From NCBI GenBank assembly GCA_020746835.1, contig JAGPNK010000007.1:1349501-1413500 (forward strand): a DNA stretch of 64,000 nucleotides, read 5' to 3'. Positions within the stretch are counted from its first letter, which is position 1; every line of letters begins with the position of its first letter. The notes below the pieces were generated by a model, which was not told the DNA's origin, did not search any database, and worked only from the letters and a program-made list of their open reading frames with translations. Source of the DNA: Stachybotrys elegans (taxonomy: Eukaryota; Ascomycota; Sordariomycetes; Hypocreales; Stachybotryaceae). The translations under genes were made by a program, and so were the position numbers. Of this stretch, positions 47,161-59,989 are shown in pieces.

Positions 47161-50100
47161 TTGATGGTCATGGTACTATTCGCACATCCTAGACACTCAA
47201 CAACACCGAAATCTCGAGGGACACTCAAATTCGACCACTGCTAAACACACCAGCAATCACCAACAACTGAGCAGGTCAGTTCACCGTGCTGCACCGCCTT
47301 CATTCCATGCCTACCCTATACCACCCTCCAGTATGTTGGATAACCACCCATAATTTGTGATATGCCTTGATCGCCATCAGAAGGGGGACGTGCCACTGCC
47401 GTGGGAGGGCACAAATACGACGTTAATGAAACATCCTATAGACGGGTAGCACACCACCCTCGAGAGGCACATACTATCCGTGACTGGGCCGCCACCCCAG
47501 TCCTTGTATGACACTTCATCCGAAGCTGATTTACTCCCAGATCCTGCAGTATCCCTCCCATATCACACAGAGTTGCACCCGGGAGTTTATTTGAGCTCAG
47601 GGTGTGTTGCATTGGGAGAAATCGCCGTACACGAAAGGGGGTGCGATTCGAAACTCCCTCTCTCCCCCCCAAGGAGGCATGCTGTCCTGTCCGTCTGCGT
47701 GCGCCTCGAAGTTAGGTCTTACCTCAGGACCAGGCCTCAATCTATAGTTACCGTCGTCACATATGATATTGCAGCCCTGGGCGGCAATCACGAATTTACC
47801 GACAGTTTCAAGGCGGAGCCACGCAAAGTTCCAAACACTGTCGCCGATGGTAGCAAGCGGCCGGCACCGCGTCCTGTCCAATAGCATAATGCATCGGCAC
47901 TATAGACGAGGCATGGAATAGACGAAAGGGATTGTAGCTCTTGATCGCGATCCGTCTGCTTACCATAGATGAATTGCGAGTCGCCACCACAGGAAACGCG
48001 CCACAAGCGGAAACAGTACCGAACGAATGATGACATACTGACGACACGGCACTGCCCAGAGAGCTGTTCTATTTGTCCATATCCTCACCCAAGCCCACCT
48101 CCTGTCATGGGCCGCTGTCAAGACACCCCCCCCCCCCCCCCCCCCCCCCCCGACAAGCTGAACGGCTTCCCTCCCAGGTCTGGCCTCGTGCTGCGAAGCT
48201 GTCTGACATGTGGCAGTAGACCGGGATAGAGGATATGCGAGGTGGAACTGACTGACTCGAGCAGCCCAGGCTATGCCTAGTCGCGTACATCCGAGTCCAG
48301 ATCCGACATGACACCCTCCTCCTTGACAACAAGAGGTGCCACAAGGCGGCAAGGGCAGTATATCCATATATGGAGTCTTTTGTATCATGAATGATCATGG
48401 AAAGGAGACAAATGGAGAATTCATCGATGCATGCACAGAATCCGTACAGACCCATAAATATACCGATGTAGCTATGCTTGCGGGAAGTAGTGGGCACAGT
48501 GAATGAGGAAAACATCAAGACTGAGGGAGAAGAGAGACAACACGAGGAGCCAGGGGAGAAGACAAGCATACAGCCCAGGGTGCTTTGGAGACCCTGGCCG
48601 ACCCTGTCCGAGCCCACCCCTCCCTCCTCTTCCGGTGACAGGATGGAAAGCCATCACCTACTCGATGGTGGGTAGTAACAGGAATGGGGATTCCAACAGC
48701 CACCCGGGTGCTGGGTTTGGAGGGCACTACCGCAGAGCTAATCGAGCACGGATTTGAGCGCACACTGCCCACGTATCATTGCAGCGCGCAGCAGAGTTGG
48801 CGGCGCTCTTGGTACCTGTGCCGCCTCCGCTCGACCCGCGCCCACGGTTGCGGCTACATGCACGAAAGGCTTGGTGGCGGTCCTACCACCGATGAGCATA
48901 TTCAAATCGTGATCGCGACCCTGCGTCTGATGATGCGTATATCCATAGGTGGGGGGCAACATGCGTATTGTGCGAGGTCTGTCTCTCTCAGCACGGTTAA
49001 GGCTACGACCTCTCCCCAACGCTGTAACAAGACACTTGCGAAGTACAATACGGCAAGCCCACTTGGCCACCCGCCTTGTCCGTCCACGGTGCCGTGGGCC
49101 ACCAAGTAGAGCGGATGGGTCTTGAGTCGATCATTGTCAAGCGAGTGGAGAAAGGCAAGGCGTGTGACATGAAACAGATGGGCAGCATCCCAAGGCCTTC
49201 ATCTTGAAGGAGAAGGGGGGAGGGGTCCGAGTGCCGGATCTCATATTTTGACATGCGTCCCGTCTCTTCTCGGGAACGTCCCAGGTGGACCCATCCATTC
49301 GCTGCCCATTCTCGATGTGCCGCCAAGACAGAGACGGGCTTGAACGTAGGACACAGGCATAGCGAGTTTCGCTCCTAAACGAAGGGTGGTGGACTCGTGG
49401 GGTGAGCACTGGCGTACATCAAGATGCTCTTGGACGACAGATGACTGGCTGGGCCCAGGATGATTCCCTGCAACGGGGAGAATCGTGTGCATGGCCCTAG
49501 TATTGAAAGGCGGCGGGCTGCGTCGGCCTCATCAGCGCCGGCTGGTGGTTGAGTCAGGTACGGCGCAAACTGGAGCACCTGCAGCTGGGCAAGCTGGGTC
49601 TCTGGATACCTTCAAAACTCTGAAGTATGGATGTGGGAGACATGCTCTTTGGCGAGCAAGGGTTGTCGAGGCCGTGATGGACCGTTCGCGCATTGACCTG
49701 TCTTTTGATGTATGTACTTGGCTTGGGGCCCAGTCTACGTGGGGCTTTGGAGAAGTTCGGTCCTCGCTCAGTGTTAGTCAACTGTCCTCGAGGAATTCAA
49801 ACCACCGTACGGAGTACGGATAGTGTCTGATCCCCATATCTCGCAAGGCCCGAAGTGCAGGGAAAGGCAAAAGCTCGGGCAGCGGAAGGCGGTCCTCTCC
49901 CACGCACCCTGGTCTTGCGACTCCTCCTGCACCTCAGCTTTGTTCAAACTGAGCAAAGCTTGCGGGTTTCCAGGGACGCTGCCAGGGTACTCTGGGCTCC
50001 ATACAGGCCGTGACCCTATTCAAGCATGCCCATTGGATAGAGCCTGGCTTTGCTACCCCAGCCTGCATGCATTGCATGCCTCGTGTGATTTGCGCCGGAC

Positions 50101-53100
50101 GCGCGAGTCGGGACGACGTTGCTCGACCACCCACATGGTCATCGACAGAGGCGATACTCGGTAGTGGCTTGATTGGTTTGTTCCGATCTTCTTCACGCAA
50201 TCTGCAAACATACCCCCTCTTCCAAATCTTGCCAGAGCTGCTGCCGATCGACATCATGCCACGATGCCTGTGTCATGCAACGTGCTCGGCCACTCTCCCG
50301 GCCAAATCGCCTTGTATCGCTAGACGTTGGTCCTGACGGGCATGCAAGATGGAAACGGCTCGGTAGCTAAAACACCATCGATAAGAGTAAGCGTTATAAT
50401 ATAATCGCAACTATCAGCCCTTGCAGGCATTACTTGACCTGTGCCCTGCTCTACTCGTAACAGTGCCTAACCCCAAAGAGAGGCGACGCTGTAAGCTACT
50501 GCCATGGTCCTCTACACCCAAGGGGAAAAGGCTTACCCAGTCGACCGCGAGGAATGGGTGTAAATGGCGTTGCTGTCCTGAGTTCGGCCTGACCAGCGAC
50601 ATGGCGCTTGGGGCTGATCTTGATATATGTACGCATTGGCCATGCTCGATATGAAAGTTTGGCTCAGAGCGTCCGTGAAATTCCGGCAACGTGGCTAATT
50701 TGGAAGCCCCTCTTGATCGTTGGTTTCAAGGATTTTATACCCGTGCATATGGGGTAGTCCGCCATCCACCCTGAGCTTTCCGGCCAGCCAGACCTTGCCA
50801 TCAGAAGGAAGGAAAGTTGTTTCCTGGTGCGATATCCGGTTCTTCAGACAGTGGTCCGCTGCGGAGCGTTGGTTCTCCATGTGCCGTGAACAGGCCAACG
50901 GGAATGGGTCGAGGGAACGGCCCTGCTGCTCATAGCCAAAAGCAAGCAAGTATCTCTAACCCGACCTCTAAGTGAATTCGAGGGGCTTTGTCTCTCACCG
51001 GATCCCTAGGGCTACCCTGGTGAATAATGTCATGGCTCATCGACATCCGCCCAAACACAAGGGTCGATGTTGTTTTTCGGCGTCTCACTGTTGGTAAAGA
51101 AGATACAAAGTGCCTAACTTTCACACCCAGCCCGAGATCAGTATGGCACACCAAGTGCCATTGCTCGAAAAACAACGACAAGGGGGTTGATGAGGTGACA
51201 GACAAGGATCTAGGCTTGCAGAATTCTTGGTACATAAGTTCTTTGAGGACCGAAAATCTGGCACGTACCGTACGCAAGGGGGAAAAAAAGATATCCGTAA
51301 AGGAAAAGGAAAGAGAAAAGGAAGCAAGGGCAGAAGATCCCCGAGTGGGGTGGTGATGGTGGTGGTGGTGGGCGATTCGGTAGAACGAAAAGGCAAATAT
51401 AGCATCTAATTTCATTATGCCTCATCTTGCAGAAGATCCCAACATCCCTGACACGTAATTCTCCTCAGATTGTTACTCAATTGTGGGGGACAATGTGTAG
51501 TAGCATTTCCCACACTATGGGAGCGAGTTGCACACTCCCCACGCCCTCGCGTGTGGCTCTTGATGTCAGGTGTTTTTCGTGCTTTCGGCGCCAAGCCTCG
51601 TACGGTATTTGATCTTGCCGGCACCGCAAGACCAACGGCCACAGACGAGAGAGATGTCGCAAAGCCTGTGCCTTGAATGATCCACTAGCCGTTTAGTATG
51701 ATGCAGGGCGGCTCCTCAAAAGGCCTGTCTGACCAGGATGTCAAGTGTATATGTACGTGCTGTATGTGTTACGGGGTGGCCGAGCAGAACCGGGATGATC
51801 TGCGATAAGCTCCCGTTTGATCCATGACTAACAATCATCTTCGTATGCCTTACTTGTGCAACTCTGGGGTTTCGGGATGGATGGCTTCTTGTCGTGCTGG
51901 GCTTGTTCTGACTCGGTTTCTGATGAGACATTTTGAGCAGTTCTTCATGAGTTACATCAAGTATCTCTTGTTGATATCAGCCGGTGGAAGAAGGCCAATG
52001 TCTAGTCCAACGCTGCGAGTGGCTCCTGTGAATGGGATGCCATAATCCAGTCCTCAGGTAGCTTGGATGGCAATGCATGCTATAGCGCGGGCCGAGACGA
52101 CCTTGTGTTGTCCCAGGGAAAACACGGCTCTTACTTCCCTGGATGCTGAAAGCACCCCTGAAGCGGCTGACCTTTAGAGGCAAGGGAAGTATTCGGCAGG
52201 CTCTCAGCCGAGGATCTTCTCGGCTTCAACACCATCTCGGCCACTGTCCAGACCTCTGTATAGTGTTGTGGAGTCAAGGCGGCTACTGTGATCCGCACAG
52301 GCACAACCGTAATGAGCTGAGGGGACCCAAAACGATGTGGCGACGACTGCTGCTCTAGTGGGACGTGAGGCAATGCATTGCTGTGGCCACGTAAGAGGAT
52401 TTGTCCCAGAAGAAAGTGACAGGTCGTGCCTTTGGAAACAAAGAGGCCAGCTGGGTCTCGAAAATAGATGTGGGCACAATTTCCCCGAGCAGAGGCGGCC
52501 AGTAGGAGAGCATGGGCTCGGGGACTGCAGGATTTCAAGCTGAGGTGACTCTACTCCATACTCCATACCAATTGCCGGAAAATCGGACTGGTCCACAGGA
52601 TATTGCCAGGATCAGACCCTCCTGCTTGCTCTTTGTCACCAGATCCTGCATATGTACGTGCCGTGCCAAATGCCAACGAATGAAGGGAGCAGTTGTATCA
52701 CACGCAACAATGTCCAAGCTCAAAGCCATTGGGAATTGCGAGGACATGCCGTGACTCCATCTGTGCAGCGGTCCCGGCCTCTGTCTGACCAGGTAAAGTG
52801 GTTACACTGGAAGCAGCGATACTTGTCTGTCAGCTGCACCGACAGCGAGGTGGAGATATTGAAGTATGCACCTAATTATACTTTTGCGTCGCGTGCTGAT
52901 AACTGTCAAAGAGGGCGTAGGCTCAACCTGTAAACATCGAACGTCTGTCTGGGGCTGAAAACCGGGGCGCCAACCAGAGGGCTTACATGGTGAGAGGAAG
53001 ACGCTCCGATCGACTCAGGTGGCGTTGAATTGACTAAGTTGCCGAACCAAGATTCCAGCCGGGGTAGAACGCATCGACCCAATCTTTGGGTGCGAGGACA

Positions 53101-56100
53101 GCCGTAACAGGAATTTTCTGCGAGATGCAAGAGAAAGCGGAGTACGGCATGATGGACCCGATGTCACGGCATCCGTGCGGCGGTTGCGTCGGTCGCGGAA
53201 ACTAGATTAAGGACACACCCCAACAGGGGCGTTGCAGCCCCTCCCTTCCCACTGGGCCCAGTGGGTGGCCCTCTTTTGACAGGGAGCTAGAGGTTTGAAG
53301 CCAGCCAATACCAACACGGTGACGCCAATGCACCCTGAGAGTCAAATCTCTGTGTCTTCAGCCCGCATTTATGAGCGTTGGCAGCGGCTGAGGGGCACAA
53401 TCCCTAGACAGGCCAGAGGCAAGATCGTGACACGGGTGGGCCATCGAGGCCATGGGGAAGGGGGCCATTCTGATTCCTGTGCGGTTGACGTCCAGCCAAT
53501 ATGGAAGCAGGTTTCAGGGCCGCCTCTCCTTTGATGTGACCGTGTGTGCACATCAGATGTTTCCCCTCTGACGCGATGCTACATGCACATGTGCACGGCA
53601 GATGGAAACTGGAATAGCAGGTTTTCATACAAGTCGTGGATGATGCCATGATTTGTCGTTCAGCAAGCAGGGCAAGAGTCCGGGGTGGCGTCGTGCGGTT
53701 CCGAAGTAGACTGTTCTTTCGGGAGGAACACCACCAGTCCGATACGTCGCCGTGGAACCGCGTGCTTTATCTGCCCATCAATTCATGCCGTAGTTTGGAT
53801 AGACAGAGTGACCCGACGCAGTGGCCGCCGACAACCCTCATCGCCCTGGGTGTGGCGCAGGCTTACAACCCTGGGAGGGTATAAGGGTAAGACAGCCACA
53901 GAGCAAATCTCCTAGGGGATGTAACGGTCCCTCCTCCCGAAGGAGAGACGAAAAGAGAAAACCCGATATCTTTCGGGGTCGTTATACAGCCTCGCCCTGG
54001 ACCAAGGACATACGCGTAGTTATTCCATGCCGTCAAGGATCATTTGTGTACATACCAAGTAGTACATGCTTGTGCCATGGCGGCCGAAGGGACTGTAGAT
54101 CACATTAGCTTGCCGCAAACAAGAGGTGTCATTGTGCACATGAATCTGTTACTGCCACACGTGATAAGCGGCATGGCCAGCAGGGGGATGCCGTCACCTA
54201 CCACCATGCTCTGTAGGTGCCACCTTGAATAGCTTACCTTGTGTGTCCGCGGCCATTCAAACTCCCGCCTCACCGTTGTCTTCCTCCTCCTCTTGGGGAG
54301 GCTTGCTTCAAGGGTCTTATCTCTTGCCATGGCAGGGGGACGGTGATATTCGCAGCACCTCCCTAGATGAGGATATGGCCGTCGCGGGATCTGCTCGCCA
54401 GTTTGCATTACTCCGCGGAGGATGAAGCCAAAGCAGTACGTGCAGAATTGTTGGCAGAGAGTCGGCATGCTTGACGAGATGGACGGACGGCTGAGATCTG
54501 GACAAGGAGGAGCCAATCGCGTTGGATTGGATTGAAGACGGGGGTTGTGATGATGCAGCGTGTTCCAGAGAGGCCAGGGCCTTCTGCACATCATCTTGGC
54601 ATTTCATCCACAAAATCATTTCTGTCAAACCAAGCGAGAAAACAGCGTGATGGGGGGGAAGTGCTGGTGATGGTGGGAAAGAGTGAACGGATAAGGATAA
54701 GGTGATGACGCTACCCTGCTTACCTAGCCTCCCCTTCTCTCCTGCTCTGCTCCATGATAGGCTCTTTCCAATGTACTGGAGGAGCCACGGCTAGTACTCC
54801 ACTAGCAGCTGGGTGACACCTTGGTGGTACCAAAGACCTGGGGAAAAGTGTGGTGAGATCCCATGTCTCTTGCAGGTAGATTTTGAGTAGCCTTAGCAGC
54901 TTGAGGTTAGCATCACTTCTCCTTCCTCACCATGAAACAGGGCGCCTGGGGAAGCAAGCCAGTCCATACGGTACATACATACATACCATACAGACAGTAC
55001 ACATGTACACCCCTGCCTGGCTGCTCTTGCTCTGCTGCGCTAATTCCCGGGATCCCCCTGCCTTAGAGCCTCTTGCCCCATCAGCCCCACAAACCGTCCC
55101 TTCTAGCGCCTTTTACCCCCTTGTCCAGATCTTGCGCCCGCTGCCACACCTTTTTATTCTGCTCTTATAAGCCAAGTTCAACTCTGTTCAACTTCATTCA
55201 TACTTTTGCACCTCTCAATTTTGCTCCCTCTAACGCTGAATTCGCCTCGATTCTCGACCAACGACATGGCCCTGTTTCCGGAAGGGTGGGACAGATCTCT
55301 CTTCTCTCACCGCAGGCCCCCCCCCCGGATTCTTGCCTGATTCGATCACCCGTTGCCTCTGCCTCGAGTACTTTTCCCTCCTTGGTCTGGTCGACTTTTG
55401 GTCATGTTTCACGGCAGCTGATCAGGCCCTCGCTCTCGCTCTCGCCCTACGTCCCTCGATGTAAAGAAGCATGCAGGATGCGTGCATATGGAGCGGCGCA
55501 CATGCACTGAGCACAGGCAGAAGCGTCATGCAGCGCCCGGACGCATCGCGCGCACGCAAACTTGCCAACGTCCGATGGCCTAGGCTGCGGTACTCCGCCT
55601 CTCCGCCTCCTTGGGTTCCCAAGATCAGCCGGCTCGGGTCGAAACTTGCAAGTGTAAAGTTCGAGACCAAGATAATGCCATGCCATGACCCCCATCTCGC
55701 TATGATGCTTCGTAATGTCTTGCAGCCCAGACGGCCCGAGCAGACAGACCTACGCGACCTGCGAGACCTGCCCTCCGTTCTGGATACCAGCCACATCATA
55801 GCGTCTCAATGCGCCATGTGATAGGTCGCGCCGTCGTCGCTCTATCGCCCCCCGGCTTCGTCCTTTTCCGTTCTTTTTGATGCTGTACCTGACGACAAAC
55901 ATCTACCGGGACCTGCTGCCTCAAGCCCCGCCTTGTCCCAAGCGGCCCAGTCGTCCCCCCTGAGCTCAAGGTATCCCAATCGCACACTCTCTCGCACCCT
56001 CCCTGCAGCAAGGATGTGGGGGTTGAGGACTAGAATGATGCTTCGTCCCCTGCAACCTATCAGCTATGATGCTCCTGGCCTGGCCTGGATCTCCAGGATT

Positions 56101-56403
56101 AGTATGTACATACGTACTTCGTATCTCATTCCGCATTGTTTGTCTCAACAAGCAAGCACCTTCCCGGCACCCATGCTGTATCCGCACGTCCACGCCTTGA
56201 GATTTCTGGCCTATATCCAGATGGCCGGCTCGAATCCCAGTCGCGCATCAGGCATTACTCGATCCACGCCTCCCTGGCTGCCTTAAACATGCCCTATGGC
56301 GTTTGTGTTGCGCCCCCCCTTGGCTCCATGTACATGTGTGATTATACACACCTACACAAACCCCTCGATTGATGCCCGGACAGCTCTGCCTCCCCATCCT
56401 CTT
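47161..56403. other. About 9 kb without a recognisable gene
   Basis: Many open frames of 60-165 codons exist on both strands, but they overlap each other, lack domains and show no coherent splice models. Local features are a C26 run (48126-48151), purine-rich DNA near 51285-51335 and CT-rich DNA upstream of the zinc-finger gene (55240-55450). I see no transposon motifs and no strong base-composition shift to suggest heavy RIP. It could be a long upstream control region for the zinc-finger gene, hold non-coding transcripts, or contain small lineage-specific genes. Confidence 0.5.
48126..48151. repeat. C26 homopolymer
   Basis: Twenty-six consecutive C residues in the long intergenic block. G/C runs this long are rare in fungal genomes and are prone to slippage and assembly-length error. 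Confidence 0.9.
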
Positions 56404-56406
56404 ACA

Positions 56407-56412
56407 TATATA
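56407..56412 (+). promoter_or_regulatory. TATA-like element upstream of the zinc-finger gene
   Basis: TATATA lies 254 bp before the chosen start codon of the zinc-finger gene, followed by CT-rich leader sequence. It is a reasonable promoter candidate; no transcript start is known. Confidence 0.35.
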
Positions 56413-56421
56413 GCTCCCCAG

Positions 56422-56540
56422 ATGCCATCTCAGCCAGAGTTCGTTGCTTGCGTTCTTCTTTCAATCTGATGAACAACATCAGCCGCTCCAACAGCACATC
56501 TTTCACATATATATTCCACTGCCTGTTTCTCGTTGCTTAG
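56422..56540 (+). promoter_or_regulatory. Two overlapping upstream ORFs in the zinc-finger leader
   Basis: uORF1 is ATG at 56422 to TGA at 56467-56469 (15 codons plus stop). uORF2 is ATG at 56469 to TAG at 56538-56540 (23 codons plus stop). They overlap in the string TGATG, a layout that permits reinitiation. Both end before the main ATG at 56666. Whether uORF1 is in the transcript depends on the start site, since it begins only 10 bp after the TATA-like element. Confidence 0.4.
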
Positions 56541-56665
56541 CAGGATCGTCCTTCGTCTTTCTTCACGTTATTGCCCTTATACCATCACTTCTTCTGATTC
56601 TTCCATATCTTCTTCTCTGGGAACAACGACTTGCTCTTCAAGCGAGACGTGATCCTACTGTCAAC

Positions 56666-58275
56666 ATGGCTCTTGCTGCTCCATCAGCGGCGCCCCAGCC
56701 CTGGGGACGCTGGTCACAGCATATGCCACAAGAGTATGGTGCTGTGAGCCCCTCAGACGTCGTGTCCTATGGCTCGCGAGCCACCGGACCTGACACTCTC
56801 CCTCGTCCTATGCTATCTTCACACTACATGATGACCTCTTCCTACACCCCGCCCTCGATCCCTTCGGTTACATCGGCACCCTATCAACCTGCCGGCCACA
56901 GTTTCTCCTATAGCCAATGCGACACCCAGAACCCATTGCTCTCTGCCTTCAAGCCAGAGTATCATGAGACATGGAGAGACAGGCGACTGGGTTCGGAAGA
57001 CGACGCAAGGTCTCTTCGAGCCCATACAGAGCGAATGGCGTCCAAGTATGAGCCTTACAAGCGGTCTTCCTCCGTGAGGAGCGAACCTATCGCTATCACA
57101 ACCCAGTGCCAGACCGGCGGCAGCCTTCTCAACACCAAGACCATCACCTCCAACGAGACACTAGATCCTGCTCATCAGATCCAGTTTGATACTGGTATTG
57201 ATGAGTTGATGAAGGTGATCCAGGAACCGGCCAGCCACCATGAAACTGCCTATGCAACACCGGCACCCACCCCTGTGTCCAGCTCAGTTTCCGAAGGAGC
57301 CAGCCCCAGCGTATTCAGCATGGCTAGCAGCCCTAGCACAGCTTCTTCTGCTCCCAGTGAGCGTGGCTCCAAGAAGAGACACGTTTGCAATGGTCCCAAC
57401 TGCAACAAGGCATTTACCCAGAAGACTCATCTCGACATTCACCGCCGGACACACACGGGAGAGAGGCCTTTTGTAAATCTTCCCGTTGCTGCTGGATTGT
57501 TCATGGCTAATCTATTCTTAGGAATGCAAGCAGCCCGGCTGTGGACTTCGATTCTCGCAACGGGGAAACCTTCGAGTAAGTCGCGCCCTCGGTTTGAATC
57601 ATCTATGGACCATCCTAACCCTTCTCTCAGACGCACGAGCGACGCCATACTGGCGAGCGACCGTTCAAGTGTGGAGTGTGCGAGAAGTCATTCCCGCAAA
57701 AGAGCAACATGAGATCCCACGAAGAGACGCACAAGAGCCTCAAACCTTTCGAGTGCCGCATCGCCGGCTGCAAGAAGACATTCTCCCAGCTTGGTAACAT
57801 GAAGGTATGTCGGGCCTGGCTCGTACCTTCAACATTCACTGACTTCTTCTGCCAGACGCACCAGAACCACTTCCACGCCCCGGAGCTCAAAGAGCTTACA
57901 AAGCTGTTCGTCAAGTACGCCGGGACCGACGACATTCCCGAAGAGCACCGTGATCTGCTCCAATACTTCCGAGTGCACTACAAGAATAGCAACAAGGGTA
58001 TCAAGGGTCGAGGAAAAGACCGCAAAGTCGCCCCCTCCAAGCCCAAGCCGGTCACCAAATCCTCGGAGAGAACACTCAACCTACCTTCCCTGTCATCTCA
58101 ATGTCACCAGCCATCACCCCAGGTCTATGGGTCTCCTCACTGTGACAGTCCCAGTCAGCCACGCGCGGGAGTCCTCCCATCAAATGGATCATATGAGGTG
58201 TACGGGCACCACTCCCCCACTCCAGGCATGTTTTACGGGCACGAACATGCTCGCCATGTTACTTACAGTCATTGA
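56666..58275 (+). CDS. C2H2 zinc-finger transcription factor, Azf1-like
   Basis: Four exons (56666-57472, 57522-57575, 57631-57804, 57856-58275) give 484 residues; introns are 49, 55 and 51 nt. Four consecutive C2H2 fingers are assembled across the splice sites: C241/C246/H259/H263, C271/C276/H289/H293, C301/C304/H317/H321 and C329/C334/H347/H352, joined by TGERPF linkers and, before finger four, HKSLKPF. The N-terminal 235 residues are Ser/Pro/Thr-rich and probably regulatory; the C-terminus is basic then Ser/Pro-rich. The fingers resemble Azf1-type fungal regulators, which link glucose and growth signals to gene control in yeast; the targets here are unknown. The frame stays open upstream of 56666 but has no ATG, so I took the ATG in ACATGG context. 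About 9.5 kb upstream lacks genes. Confidence 0.9.
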
Positions 58276-59989
58276 TGATTTCATCACTCGATGTACTTGT
58301 TGGCATCGCACGGGCGGATGCCTTTCATGGCGAAAGACAAGGAGCTGGTGGCCAAATGAGCGAACACAGGAGCTTTCAAGAGGCCAAGCTGGTGTTAAGG
58401 ATCGAGACTCATGTGTCTTTGAGGACGCTATGAAGAGTTTGATCCTTGACTAGTGGGAGGATGTTTGAAAATATTGTATTGGTGCTTTTCCTTTTGTCTT
58501 GTTGATGTCATTTCTATTCCTTCATGTATGCGCACCTGATTCTGCCATGTTTATTAATGTACAGTAGGGGACAAGGGGATATGGACCACCTTTGGGTGTT
58601 TGGGCGTTATGAAACGCAGGTTATTAGACTGGATGATACCACGAAATAAACGCCTGGCTAACTGGTTAGCCACGAAAGAGCAAGGAATGGATCATGTCAT
58701 GGCAGCACATTACTAGCTTACAAAAACACAAATATATAGATACATTTGGGCAAGCAGGATCCGAGTGGTGGTGAACTTGAAACAGGATGTGACTGATGAT
58801 GCTGCATGCAAGGTGACTACAGATGTGACTGGTTGGCAGGAAATTTGCCTGAAGGCTATCCCAGCAAGGCGACACATCACACCGAGGAGTCTATGCAGGC
58901 ATCGCCGCTCTGCAAGAGCTGAGGCTCGGACATATCCGATGCCCCTTCCAGTGACCCGTTTGCTTCGGTGACCGGGGGGAGCAAGCGCCCGGAGGAATGC
59001 GGCCATGACCTCCTTCACATGTTGCTTGGGCTTGTCGCGAGACGGGGATAATTGTCCTTTGTCCATGTCTCACCACCATGGCCCCTCGAGATCTGCCTGC
59101 CCAGAGCGTGGGGGTTCGGATTATTATTACAAGATGAAATAGAAGCATAAGCGAGGATAAAGAATTGGAGATAGAAGGAAAAAGAGGATCGATCCACTGC
59201 CGAGATGCGCAGCAGGGGGCGAAAAGGTGGCCCGATGGGGGGCAATATCCTCCTTCTCCTCCTCCTTCTCTGCCAAACCCCCTTGTGGTTGGCCCGGATA
59301 TTAGGAAGAAATCAGAACATAACTCGTCGGTGACGAAAGCAAACTGCGGCTTCTGGGGACATGAGACGGGCACACCCTGTGATTGAGGTGGCGGAGCAAA
59401 CTTTCTTGTTGCGTTTGGCCATGCTGGTATGTATAAGGACATGAGCATGGATGGGATGTATAAGGCGTCAGAGAGAGAGACAGGCTGTGATGAGACAATC
59501 TGGGAACAACGCCACACCGTGTTCTAGAGTACACTGCCACCGCGACCTTCGAGCCCCCAGAAACGGCTCCTGAAGGCTGGGATCAAGCTCAGGATGGTAT
59601 CATACACCCCGGCCACCCGATATTCTGGGCCGGCCGCCGCCACATCCTGATCGTGATGGGTGCCGTGCCCAAGGACCATGAGAATGGTTCCAACGGCTCT
59701 CATTGCTTATTTTCCCTTCTCAGATCCGTAGTACCTCGCGCCGTCGCGCTGGTACTGTCCAGGTCGTCCGCCAGGCGCGGTGGCGCTCAGTCCTTCCCCC
59801 GACAAGGTAGGCTCAGACGACGTGTATGGTTGTCGATCCCGCATAAGGGGTGCTCCTTTGTATAATGTACCTAAACACATCAAATAGGTTGTACAGCTTG
59901 CACAAGATGGCCCCCCCGCGTGCTCGGTCAATGCGCTGCAACAGGCTGTCGGGGGCAAACACGACGAGATAGCAGTGCTGTGTCAGTAC
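58276..59989. other. Convergent intergenic region, zinc-finger gene to URM1
   Basis: About 1.7 kb with both 3' regions. It contains an AATAAA at 58645 followed by a perfect 8-bp inverted repeat (TGGCTAAC, 2-nt loop, GTTAGCCA) at 58655-58672. A protein-like open stretch at about 59530-59700 on plus lacks a start and matches nothing I know. No gene is supported. Confidence 0.5.

Noticed and set aside
56444..56665. N-terminal extension of the zinc-finger protein in the open frame
   Set aside because: No ATG in that stretch; the residues are hydrophobic and leader-like, and two uORFs lie there.
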